Of a DNA stretch of 64,000 nt, positions 43,482 to 53,457 are shown in pieces (within the stretch, counting starts at the first letter, position 1; each line of letters starts with the position of its first letter). The DNA is taken from the NCBI RefSeq assembly GCF_004359215.1, contig NC_090616.1, forward strand, positions 1,381,968 to 1,445,967. Direction: 5' to 3'. This DNA comes from Bremia lactucae (taxonomy: Eukaryota; Oomycota; Peronosporomycetes; Peronosporales; Peronosporaceae). Position numbers and translations under genes: made by a program. The notes beneath the pieces were generated by a model. The model made no database searches. It saw only the letters and a list, made by a program, of their open reading frames with translations, and was not told where the DNA came from.

Positions 43482-43505
43482 GGCTGCCGTTCGACCGATG
43501 GTGGC

Positions 43506-43567
43506 GATTCGCGATAAAATTAAGATTTCGAATCTTTTGTATCGAAATCGTAATTTTATCGCGAATC
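43506..43567. repeat. 62-bp inverted repeat just upstream of AGXT
   Basis: 26-bp arms at 43506-43531 and 43542-43567 with one mismatch and a 10-bp spacer; outer ends GATTCGCGATAAAATTA and TAATTTTATCGCGAATC. It lies 25-87 bp before the AGXT start codon, so it is in the 5' UTR or core promoter and could form a strong RNA hairpin. Confidence 0.85.
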
Positions 43568-43615
43568 CAAGACACGTGATGTGTCGACACGTAAGTTTAC
43601 GTAGAGAGCCAAAAT

Positions 43616-43953
43616 TGCGGTAATCCGGCTCCTCGTGCGCACTTACCAAGTAGGAAGTAGTCAGACTGATTTATATTTAATCGTGTTACATATATAAATG
43701 CCTATTTTTACCATTTAAAATGTCATCTCTATTGATAACACTTAATATGTATTGCGAGCGTATCTTTCTCGATAACTCGCGTAACGGATGACGCTAGGCG
43801 TCATCCCTCCATAAACAAGTGTTGGTCACAAATGTGAACCACACCCAAGTGCTGGGTCTAACTACTTTGATTTAGTAAGTGACCATCCCGTTAAGTACAC
43901 TTGGTGTACTTAACGGGGACTGTGTAACATTAGAACAACTTTAGCCCGTTACA
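43616..43953 (-). repeat. 3' LTR, family C, sense to AGXT
   Basis: On the minus strand begins TGTAACGGGCTAAAGTTG and ends CCGGATTACCGCA (TG...CA). It is preceded by a polypurine tract, so it is a 3' LTR. It matches 7292-7615. It ends 134 bp upstream of the AGXT ATG in the same orientation. It also contains a palindromic block, GGATGACGCCTAGCGTCATCC-like. Confidence 0.78.
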
Positions 43954-43966
43954 TCGTCCCCCCTTT
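43954..43966 (-). other. Polypurine tract (minus strand)
   Basis: AAAGGGGGGACGA on the minus strand immediately before the LTR TG. Confidence 0.65.
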
Positions 43967-44795
43967 AAAAATGAATTTACTATTTTAAATTCGTCAACGA
44001 GGAGTGAGGAACTGCGAGCAGCTTTACGCCCGTCCCGCTCAGATAATACACGATGCGTTCAACCAGCTTCCAGTCGTGCAATCGTGGCTTGTGCGTTTGC
44101 TTGGCAGGCTTGTGCCCCGCAAATACGATGTCTGAGCGTCAATGAAAGCAAAGATCTGCCAATCGACTGAAAATCACAAACGTGAGATTGACCTTGCGCG
44201 TCCAAATTTCCAAGCAGGGCGCTGGCGTCACTTTCAATCTCGTAGACATCCGTGCCAATGGGCGCACGAGTGGAATAAGCATCAATCACACCTTTATCAC
44301 GCAGAAGTTGACAATCGCCTCCACCCGATCAAGGAAATACTTACGTTCCCCGTCGTGCGTCACCCGCATGCCTTAAGACTTTGCACAGGACCAAGTTCTT
44401 TAACTGATAGCCACTTTAAATTTGAAAAAATAAAATCTCTCGACTGCATCAACAAACTAATAAGTAACCCTCCTCGACGTTAACTCCGACAATGACAACT
44501 CCACCTCGGTCTTGCTTGTAATACAAACATAGGTCGCTGATACAACGCGTAACAAATAGTTTTTACTAATAGATTGTGGGCCAGCTGGCTCAACAACCGC
44601 TCTCCTTTTTTATAGCGTGGATACATTTTTTTGAATTCGAGCACAATATCATTCCTACTCGTTGCCCCGAATAGTTTACATCATTTGCGTCAATTGTCAT
44701 GCCCTTGGAGCGATACATCCCAAAGATATTCCGGCCAAGCTTGGAGACGTCTCGACATGCTGTTCTTTATATACGCATTTGACACGTCTCCGAGC
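43967..44795 (-). pseudogene. Decayed retroelement interior upstream of the family C LTR
   Basis: By position this is the 3' interior of the element ending at 43953. Short minus-strand frames (e.g. 44059-44289, MIDAYSTRAPIGTDVYEIES) are open but I cannot assign a domain. Cut by the gap at 44796. Confidence 0.4.
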
Positions 44796-45033
44796 NNNNN
44801 NNNNNNNNNNNNNNNNNNNNNNNNNNNNNNNNNNNNNNNNNNNNNNNNNNNNNNNNNNNNNNNNNNNNNNNNNNNNNNNNNNNNNNNNNNNNNNNNNNNN
44901 NNNNNNNNNNNNNNNNNNNNNNNNNNNNNNNNNNNNNNNNNNNNNNNNNNNNNNNNNNNNNNNNNNNNNNNNNNNNNNNNNNNNNNNNNNNNNNNNNNNN
45001 NNNNNNNNNNNNNNNNNNNNNNNNNNNNNNNNN
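44796..45033. other. Assembly gap (238 N)
   Basis: Run of N; the flanks show no recognised common feature. Confidence 0.95.
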
Positions 45034-45065
45034 TAGTGATGCGGACAACGAGCTCATGAGGAAGG

Positions 45066-45467
45066 ATGATGGCGCATTATTGCCCATCCAAACTTGTCTC
45101 ATGGCCTAAAGCTCCACCGACGAGACGTGAACGTGCTCAGTTGGTGTCACAAGCCAGTCATTTTGAGCGTGGCTATGTGACGGGTGGCATATCATTGACG
45201 CCCCCTCCCTCTAAATGGCCTCGTTTAAACGGGCCAAGAGCTTCGCTCCTTGAGCGCGCTCTTCTAAACGCACATAATTATTATGGCGCCTTAAAATCAT
45301 GGAGGACTCAGGGAAAATCGCTTGGGCGTATTTCCCCGATCCCGGTCGTGTTGCGTTCGAATGGAACACCAGACCAATACGAGGCGGAATTCCTGCGCCG
45401 CATTCATCTGCATTCCGATGCGATGAAACAGCGGTCGCAACGAATTAATTTCGCCCGCTGCGTGTGA
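45066..45467 (+). CDS. Hypothetical ORF, 133 codons, in transposon debris
   Basis: A continuous frame with a plausible soluble, Arg-rich composition (ERAQLVSQASHFERGYVTGG, DQYEAEFLRRIHLHSDAM). I do not recognise it. Its position between LTR debris and a Copia fragment suggests a gag-like or captured piece. It could equally be fortuitous. Confidence 0.3.
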   Translation: MMAHYCPSKLVSWPKAPPTRRERAQLVSQASHFERGYVTGGISLTPPPSKWPRLNGPRASLLERALLNAHNYYGALKSWRTQGKSLGRISPIPVVLRSNGTPDQYEAEFLRRIHLHSDAMKQRSQRINFARCV

Positions 45468-45877
45468 AAGTAATCATGGGCGGTACTGTACCCCCTGTTT
45501 CTTCTCACAACGCTACTTCTGCTCGTCCATTAAAGACGAGCGAAGAGGCCTCAGCTGGTGTTCCTTTTATAGGCAGCCACCAAGCCGGGCACATCAATAC
45601 GTTGAATAACAAGCCGCAATGCGTGAGGATCTGACTGCGCTTGAACTAAAACGAGGTGTGGAGTTTGGCGCTTCGGCCAAGTAACAGTAGTGTTTTTCTC
45701 AGCAGATTCAAGATGCTAGATCTGGAAAGACTTAAAGGTTTCTTATTCGTCGCCTGTGTGAATAAACACGTTTTCGGCGTAAATTAGGCGCTCACATTCG
45801 CTGCTGTCATGGCCATGACGTTAGAAAAGATCTTTTTCGCGCTCGCTGCTGCTTAAGGTAGTACGGCCAAGCTCGGC

Positions 45878-46341
45878 ATGAAGCCAGATGTCGCGACGAG
45901 CGCAGAACCAATTCAAGTTAGCATCGGTGGCGCTGGCTACGCAGCCGACATTGCGAATCGAATGTCGCTAACAGGCATTATCATTCTGCTGAATGGTATG
46001 GCAGGTGTGCGAAAAAGCACAAAGATGTTGCGCTTTCGACGATGGAGTCGGTATGTGTGGCGGTGTCTGAAGCCGTAAGAGAGCTGTTTGGTGTGATTGA
46101 GACACTGAATGAGATCAACACGCCACCTGCGCATCCGATGACAATGTACATCGACGACCAGGCGACGATAACGCGATTTGAAGGGGATGCAGTCTCAACG
46201 AAGACAAAGCACACTTTTGTGAAAGTCAAATATCTGTTTAAATATTCTCGCAGAGGTATTTTTCGCCACAATATGTGCCGAGCAAAGAAAATGCTCGCGG
46301 GTGTGGTTTCCACAGCACTTGACGCAGCGAGGAGAATCTAA
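45878..46341 (+). pseudogene. Ty1/Copia RNase H fragment, frameshifted
   Basis: Reads GAGYAADIANRMSLTGIIIL then, after a frameshift near 46000, EAVRELFGVIETLNEINTPP, MYIDDQATITRFEGD and STKTKHTFVKVKY. These match the Copia RNase H order (YADADWAG-DI..R.STTGY, then SEA.KE..WL, then DNQGAI, then RTKHIDV). The rest of pol is not seen; a fragment. Confidence 0.8.
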
Positions 46342-46463
46342 TTGCGCTCACTGCTTCAGATCGTAAGAGCGCGGTTAAAGTCGCCGACAAGGAGGGAGTA
46401 GGATGAAGGCCACGGAGCAGTCGCGGTGGACAGCAAATGGTTGTCGGCATCTACATAAGATAT

Positions 46464-46578
46464 ACCGCTTTGACGAGTCTACTTCTGCTCATTCACAACT
46501 GCAACCTCCTTTAGCCAGCTATGATGGCTAAAGGAGGTTGCAGTTGTGAATGAGCAGAAGTAGACTCGTCAAAGCGGT
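46464..46578. repeat. 115-bp perfect inverted repeat (54-bp arms, 7-bp loop)
   Basis: Arms 46464-46517 and 46525-46578 are exactly complementary; the loop is GCTATGA. Outer ends ACCGCTTTGACGAGTC and GACTCGTCAAAGCGGT. A perfect match over 54 bp in otherwise decayed DNA means it is very young or an assembly/read foldback. Confidence 0.92.
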
Positions 46579-46850
46579 TATGAACATGTCACGTACTCGC
46601 TTGTTATCCGTCAGCTCGATACCAGAGTTTCGGATTTTAGAAATGTTTTCAATCGTATATGCCCTATCCGCTGGCGATCTCTTCACGATCTTGAGTGGTT
46701 GCCTCCTCCTGAACGGCACAACACCACTTACTCCTCACTGCATTGGGCTACTGCTTCCATCCCCTCTATGTACTTGAAGCTATAGCCCTTTTCGTCTGTT
46801 AACTATGCTGATCATGTTGCGCGCTAGGCTCGGTGTACAGGAGACATTTG

Positions 46851-47480
46851 TCAGCTAAACCGTTTGCTCTTGTCCATTGGCGACCACAAAAAGCCTAAAC
46901 CTGCCAGCCTTAAACAACCAAACTTTCTCGTTGTCGGCAAGCGACTCTTCATCGCTGCAATCTTTCGCGTTGAGCAATAGTAGCTCGTCCTTACAAGGTG
47001 TCTACTGACACCGCTGTTGAGTATCCAATCATCATTCTTGTCTTGTCTCTTGTCGCTAACAACAAGAACCATCTCGCATTCGCTCTTGGCAACCTTTGTA
47101 AACTTGCCTCGTGACCTGCATCCGGCATCTTCAAATACTCCTTTTCCACAATTGTAGCACGGGCATGCCTATTTACGCTGTGTTTCTTCAGTGACGGCTG
47201 CTATGATCTCTCGCCATAAAATCTTGTCCCTTGTCGTGAACTTGTAGGGGCATGGCAATTTGCTGAGCTTTTTCTCGAGCTCGACAGATTGTGCAAACTG
47301 CGCAAGCTCAAGGCTTGCCGCAGATGGTCTTGTCTCTCGTCGTTATACTTAGCCATTAGCACCGTTCTTAGACAGCTAATTTGTAGTGCACGATATTGTC
47401 AAGCACTTAAGGTCCTGCGCCTTTGCCGCACGCGTCATACACAGCAATCATGTGCAGATAGTGTTCGGTCATGATCTCTT
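46851..47480 (-). pseudogene. Copia gag end and protease fragment
   Basis: On the minus strand: a zinc-knuckle remnant CYNCGKGVFEDAGC (third ligand lost) near 47110-47165, then DWILNSGVSRHLV near 47020. The latter corresponds to the Copia protease block W-x-L-D-S-G-A/C-(S/T)-x-H, with Asp changed to Asn, so the catalytic residue is lost. Opposite in orientation to the RNase H piece at 45878. Confidence 0.75.
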
Positions 47481-47554
47481 CGAATATACCTTCGCATCGA
47501 GAAGTTGGGAAGCGGGGACTTTGAGTAGATCATGCTAAGGCAAGCGCCATACTT

Positions 47555-47690
47555 GATTGGCCACTTTTTAAAAACGAAAAGAAAGTGCGTAAGTGGATGG
47601 GCCTAGCGAACTACTTGCACAAGTACAGCGATAATTACGCTAATATGGCTCGGCTATAATCCAATCTCCTTAAAAAGGATAAGGATATGT
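47555..47690 (+). pseudogene. Gypsy RT thumb fragment
   Basis: Reads DWPLFKNEKKVRKWMGLANY then LHKYSDNYANMARL before a stop, equal to the FLGLAAYLHKYSRNY block at ~13260. About 45 codons only. Confidence 0.75.
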
Positions 47691-47849
47691 ACCGAAATTG
47701 ATGCTTAGAGGAGATAAGGAGACCTAATTTGAATAGTGCTATTTAAGTAGGGAGCCGGTATAGCCAGCCACACACGCCTGTCGGTATAGCCACACACACA
47801 CTCGGCTTACACCCCCAAATAATTAGATATCGGATTAGCCAGAAGCGTG

Positions 47850-50800
47850 AAAACTGGTTAGCCGGACGCAGTTGCACGCGCAAAATTTCACATCTGCAAT
47901 TTTGTAGGGGACACGGGTGCTAGCGCTCGATAAAGCTTGACACCTTGGTAGCTACCTCCTGGATTTGGACAATGCGTGGTGCTTTGATGTAAAAGAAATG
48001 GCAGGCGCTGTAAAAGAAGTTTGCGATGCTGGCAAAAAAAACAGTGCGTGCAATGGCTGTGGTAAACCCTGGTATCCCCACAGGCCTACCTGGCTCACCC
48101 GTGTCCAATTACTGATCAGACGGAACCGTTCTCACTTCAGTCTTCAAAGAGTGTTGGTCGGAAAAAGGGACGTCGCGTTCCACAACTTCTACACTCGAAG
48201 CAGCTGTGACCGCTTCCGAATTTCCTTCGTTTGGCCTGTTGAGGCTTCCCCAATGAAAAACAGACACTCGCGACATAACAAACTGTCGTGGAAGAAGAGC
48301 ATCGACTGTGCATGAGCATGTTCCGACTTGACGCGGCGCGAGAATGAATGTAAAATGTTGCCTTACTACAAAGACTTGGCAATATTTTCGAATGTGAAAG
48401 TGTTGGGTCTATTATCCCGTTAAATTTGACCCCTAGGAACGTTTTAAATTTCAAACTTCGCGGGTGTCTCGACGGCATCCATATACTCGTCATTCGTATC
48501 TTCGTCAAGAGCATCAACTCAATTTCTTGGCCGTATCCAAGGATCATGTCGACTGCCGTAATGTCTTAAATCGAAGCCTGAAACGTCGTCAAGACGACCA
48601 GAAAGGCACATAACGTCGGAATCCATTTATCGCCATTTGATGTTGCTTGGTGCAACTTTTCGGGGAAAGTTCAAATCGTACGGAAGGCGTCACATATTGA
48701 AACCAACGAAGCAGTGGCAAAAAGGACGTTTCATGCACCATTGTCCTTGAAGTTGCTTCGGCAACTTGAAGCTCGTCGACCGGAACCACGTGCAACTCCC
48801 GATACGCTTTAAGTTATTTGTCAGCGGGTTGGTAAAAGCAAGCCGACGATTGAGTATGGGGCTTGTGTCGAATAGTGGCTAAATTATTGGCAAATGCCGT
48901 GTCGGCATCCTGGAACGTAAGCTCGAACTCGCTAAAGAAAAATGACGTAAATATATCTTCAAACGCAATCCTTTCAACAGCAAAAGAGCAGCCGGCTTGC
49001 ATACTTACTAAACTTGGAAAACATTACAACGTAGCGCGCAGGACGTGCGCCAGAACATTTTCTCATCCAGGAGCGCGTCTTGCGCCATAACGTGTGCTTT
49101 GCACGTCGTTAGCGCTCAAATGCCCCGTAAAAATAAATCGCCTCCATCGTAGCTGATGCCGCACAACATAAAGCGCTGTCGAAACGCCCCATAGTATTGC
49201 ACATGCATTTGCCCCAAGAGCTCGCGTGGCGAGGCAAAAATATCAAAAAAAATGATAAATTTCCAAAGCCCGTGGATACTGCCAATCCATGGCCATTTTT
49301 TCTGTCATTTCGTCAGACATGGCGGCGTGGAAATTCGATTTACTGCAAGCAGATTTTTATGGCCCATCGCCTGTTCCAAAGCTTTTCTTTCTTTCAAGGC
49401 GCGGCACTGGCAATAGTTTCTTGGCTTACTTTGGAGCGGTTTGGAGATGCTGCTCCTTTGACGCGGCTCGGTCGTGACCATGACTGCCAAGGGATATACG
49501 CGGCTGCGACAGTGCTGCTATTCTGCCCCTCCAGCAACGTCGCAAGCGTGATTATCAAGACTTTGGCAAACTTATTTTATCTGAGTTTATGTCGGGTCTT
49601 ATATTTCTTCGTGACGAGGCCATGTTGCCTCGGGCGATGTTTGTTAAACTTAGGAGCGAAGTTTCTTTAAGGCGGAGCATGACTACATACTGGCATGAGT
49701 CTCGTGTGGCCTCTACAAAAGCGATGCGAGTGCGACAAACGCACACGCATGCGATTGCCACAACTAAGATATTGGCAAATACTATTGTTAGGGTCGAGAA
49801 ACCGAGGCAACTTTTAGGGAATGATGTAATCAAAAGGATGACAACATTTCACGCCAAGCTTACGGACACGTACCGCAGAATTTGCCAATTTAGGACGTGG
49901 ACGATTTTTTTTCGATCGAGATGGAATTAATGAATAATAGTATGTATATTGCTATTTTGTGGCCTGCTGTATTCGCGAGAAGCTGCTTGTTAAGCGAAAA
50001 TTATCTCGAGGTACTACATAAAAATAACACAATTCTCATGAGACCAAATTCTGTAACCTGGTCGAGGAGATTTACCGCAACGATGGCATTAGCCAGCGTG
50101 AAAAAGTTAGCATATTTTTTTTGTTTGACGACACTTGCGCTTGTTGTGACCTTTTTGATTGCAGGTCCCGCATCTTCCTTTTTTGTGGCCCTTTCCTCGT
50201 TCTTTCAATGTTCTCAAATGCTGATGGATCGCGTTTAATACTCTTTGATCCTTTTGGTCGGTCGTCCACGAGTAGCCACTGAATTCGGATCATTTATCGA
50301 TGTGCTTGAAACAGATACGAAATTATTAAGATCTTGCTCCAGGAGACGTTGTCTGTGCGGAGGCAAGCCTGAATGAAGCTCTTGCAACTTGGCATGTATG
50401 TCCGAAAAACTTATTTATCGTGCAGAGGTATCTCAGGTGCAGGGTGGGACTGGGACAGGCTTGTTAAGCCACCAGTGCTGGGGAAAGTGATTTTCTGTAA
50501 TGTTACTTCCATCTTTTGCAGCTTTCAGATAGTATGGAACCACGGCAATCCTCTGGTGTATGTAAAAATTTCAGTTTACTATCGTTGTACTTTGAACGTT
50601 TATTTGAATTAATTATAGGTTTTATTTATTTTTGGTGTAGTGACCATTGATAAAGCCTTTTGAGACTACTTAAAAACCTACAGGAAGCAAAATTTGGTCA
50701 GTTCATATATATTTGCTTGTGCTGTACGGAACTGAATGCCAAAGGTTGCTATGCTTACTTCGTTCAATGCATGATGCGAAAATCTTTCTATTCACATTTG

Positions 50801-50950
50801 TCAACGAGGCGGATGACAATGTGGAAACGACTATGCAACTTTTTGACTGATACGTTGACGCTGCTGTTGTGCTGCTAGTATTAATTTCTCAAAAACTGTT
50901 GCCAAGTCGCCCGTTCAGACTGCGGTCCATTTTAGAGTTGCATGTCCACC
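47850..50950. other. Interior of the MULE, no gene recognised
   Basis: About 3 kb with scattered ORFs up to 157 codons (e.g. 48137-48547 minus, 49197-49670 plus, 49589-49930 plus, 49897-50238 plus). None shows a domain I recognise. It could be a decayed second gene, captured host DNA, or non-coding. Confidence 0.4.
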
Positions 50951-50959
50951 TTCAACGCA

Positions 50960-52203
50960 ATATGTAGCTACATTCCCAAAAATGATTTAAATTTTATGCC
51001 CATACAAGAATGAAATTTTCTTTGTGCACAATCCTGTAGATAGCAAACATACATAGCCAGTCCATTATTAGTCTCCTTGAGGAGCATCCAATTATCTTCG
51101 AAATCCGTTACAGTGGCAGAGTGATACAGCTCGCACCACCTTGTGTAAAAAAGAAATCCAGTCTTCATTCGTTGAGAAATGCTTTTTTAGTATTTGTCAG
51201 CACGTTCTTATTAATATGCCATATGCAAAAAACATTCTTGGCTTGAGGTAGAATCAGTGAGATTGCCGCCATGAGTGCCAATTCTCTGTCAGTGACAATG
51301 ACAATAGGCCCAGCGATTCTGTCTTGAAAACGTGTCTCATTTGTTGAAGTGCCCAGATATTATCGTCCTCTGATTCGTGTCACAAGAATATATAACAATG
51401 GGAATATGACTGGTTTATGCATGCCACACCCATGACATGGAGCAGTGGCATTGTGAAACCTGGAGATTTGTCCGCTCTTAGTACAAATAAAATATATTTA
51501 AAATAATTTACTCACCAATAAATTTTTACGTCAAATCCAGTATAAGAACGCCTGCTGAAAAAAGTCCTTATCTGTTGAGATACAAGACTTTGGTGCAATT
51601 AAAAAGCGTGTGAGTTTATTCGACGATTGCTCTTGATCAAATACATGTCGAATTGTATTTTCCTCCAGTGTGTCTAGTAGCGCTTCAATAGGGCTGCGCC
51701 CAAGGAGAAATTTTTCTCGTTCACGTTTTCTTTTAAGATTGTATATATATTGTCCAGTGGCTAGAAAAGCAGGATCTAATCGCATCATAGTGCTCAAAAT
51801 TAATCGTGGAGGTGGTCCACCTTTTGAAAAGTCCAAAATCTGCTGCTTTTGCAACTGGTTTAATGCCCTGGTTTCCGGAAATGCTGCAAGATTATCGGTC
51901 GCCTCATGGTTGTGTGCTGCAACGACCACACTTACTCTCCATTCTTGCTCAGCATTTTGATTCAGTTGGCGCTGAATAGTGACTGTGCCCATGAGCACAT
52001 AAGAAGCCTTGTTGACGTTTGGCGTATCTTTGTGTTTTGTACCCACCACCATGAGCGCAAGCAAGCGACACCTTCCTAGTTTTTCGGTATTTGTCGGCCT
52101 TCGTGCGTAGTTTCTTTGTTGAATAACCTTTTTGCCACGCAAACGTTTTGATTGCCTCCCCCGCTTCCTCCTGGGTATCATAATTGTGTTCTGGGTGGAG
52201 CAA
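50960..52203 (-). pseudogene. MULE transposase with FAR1-type DNA-binding domain, broken
   Basis: The N terminus reads YDTQEEAGEAIKTFAWQKGY and CAHGGGYKT (FAR1/WRKY-GCM1 fold). After a frameshift near 52030 it continues EWRVSVVVAAHNHEATDN. Beyond a stop at 51531 the DDE region is legible in pieces: GFTMPLLHVMGVACINQSY, HESEDDNIWALQQM, and, in another frame, IVTDRELALMAAI, CIWHINKNVL. This is the classical MULE order: PLLxxxG, E-x-W-L, TDRExAL, CxWHxxKN. At least three frame breaks; inactive. Confidence 0.85.
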
Positions 52204-52349
52204 GCGGCATGATGGGGGATGAAGACCGAATATTATTGTTGGCGGAGTGTGGTGGTAATACCTGTACTATTATAATATTTTTTTTGTTTTTTAGAGGGGT
52301 GGCTATACAAAAAGGGGCGGGGTGTCGATATACCGGTTCCCTTTAAGCA

Positions 52350-53008
52350 AGGTCTTCTTTTCCATAATTTGCGCTATGTTGGGGGCCATAATTCGGCATA
52401 AAAGAGAAGACCATTTGTTGGACAAAATATAAAAAGGGTCTAAGCAGTTCATTGTTTCCGATATAGAAATAATTAAAAAGTCGAATAAAAAAATCTATGG
52501 CTATGTGGAAGATTTACACGTTCTGCGATATGCAGAGAATAACTCGCTATTGCTTAATTTAATAAGACCATCTTTAATTATATGTAATTCATGTTGAGGA
52601 ATGGAGGGGACTTAATGCTAAGCCCAATAATTTAGTCTCATCCTTCCACGGGGCTGCTTGTTATTGCTATCATCAGTGCCCCAAAGTGGCATAGTATTAA
52701 GATTCACTTTTCGGTGGATTTATTCCAAAATGGTTGCAAACATTCGAGCATTTTAACATTGATAGGCAGAGCTTAATCTATTTGCCGTTTAATCTTCCAC
52801 ATGCATTCGTCATTGACTTTTAAAAAATGCATCAATTACAAATACTTGGGCCAGTGTTGCTTTTCTTATGCTCTTGGACGAATAGGTCATTATCATTTAT
52901 TGCAACACTTATTCTTGCAAACGAACTGTCAAGATGTTTAAAACTTCTGCGGCTAACAATCTGACCGTAAATTTTTCGATAATGTTGCCCACTGGCAAAA
53001 TAGTCCAC
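52350..53008. other. Intergenic, no gene supported
   Basis: About 660 bp of AT-rich DNA right of the MULE; no recognisable feature. Confidence 0.4.
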
Positions 53009-53260
53009 TCAAAACAAATTCGCCAAATTCTCTGCAAGCGTCTGTGCGGCTCTTGCTTGGTATCTTAACCCCTCAGCAAAACTTTCAGCTGTCAAGGCTC
53101 GGATCGATGCATTCTCTGCCTGAGCTTGCACTGACTCAACTAAACACCGAGCTGCCTCGGCATGGGCGCGAACTGCTTGCGCTTCAATTTCAGCTGCCTC
53201 TGCTTGAGCCTTGGTCGTAAGTGCAAGAGTCTGTGCTGCTTTAAGTTGTTCCAAACTCAT
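53009..53260 (-). CDS. Small Ala-rich coiled-coil protein, hypothetical
   Basis: 83 residues from a proper ATG. Nearly all helix-forming, ~30% Ala with regular Glu/Gln/Arg (KAQAEAAEIEAQAVRAHAEA, RYQARAAQTLAENLANLF), consistent with one long amphipathic coil. No signal peptide. It lies 197 bp downstream of the transporter on the same strand. No family recognised. The biased composition also makes chance openness possible. Confidence 0.5.
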   Translation of the reverse strand: MSLEQLKAAQTLALTTKAQAEAAEIEAQAVRAHAEAARCLVESVQAQAENASIRALTAESFAEGLRYQARAAQTLAENLANLF

Positions 53261-53457
53261 TTTCCTCGTCGTGACTTGGAGCTGTTAATTAAGTGGTCGT
53301 TTCCATAAGTATTAGTCGATGGAAGCAGGGACGAGGTTCAGTAGAACTGCACTGCTTGTGTTCTTTCCACGAAGTTTCGGCATATTGTGTTTAACAAAAG
53401 CAATAACTATTGTTGCTTTTATAAATTTAATGTTCGATTGCACTTAATTTAAAAATG

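Larger units (their letters stand above)
47742..52349. mobile_element. Mutator-like (MULE) DNA transposon with TIRs and 8-bp target duplication
   Basis: The left end at 47750 (GGGAGCCGGTATAGCC) and the inverted right end at 52341 (GGGAACCGGTATATCG on the minus strand) align over ~46 bp, including a second shared GTATAGCCAC. The flanks are TTTAAGTA (47742-47749) and TTTAAGCA (52342-52349), an 8-bp target duplication with one mismatch, as expected for Mutator-like elements (8-9 bp). The element is 4592 bp. The transposase occupies only the right third, on the minus strand; 47800-50950 has no recognised gene. Confidence 0.78.

Noticed and set aside
49555..50238. Possible secreted effector ORFs with hydrophobic N termini
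   Set aside because: No RxLR, dEER or LFLAK-type motif follows a signal peptide, and the region lies within a decayed MULE.
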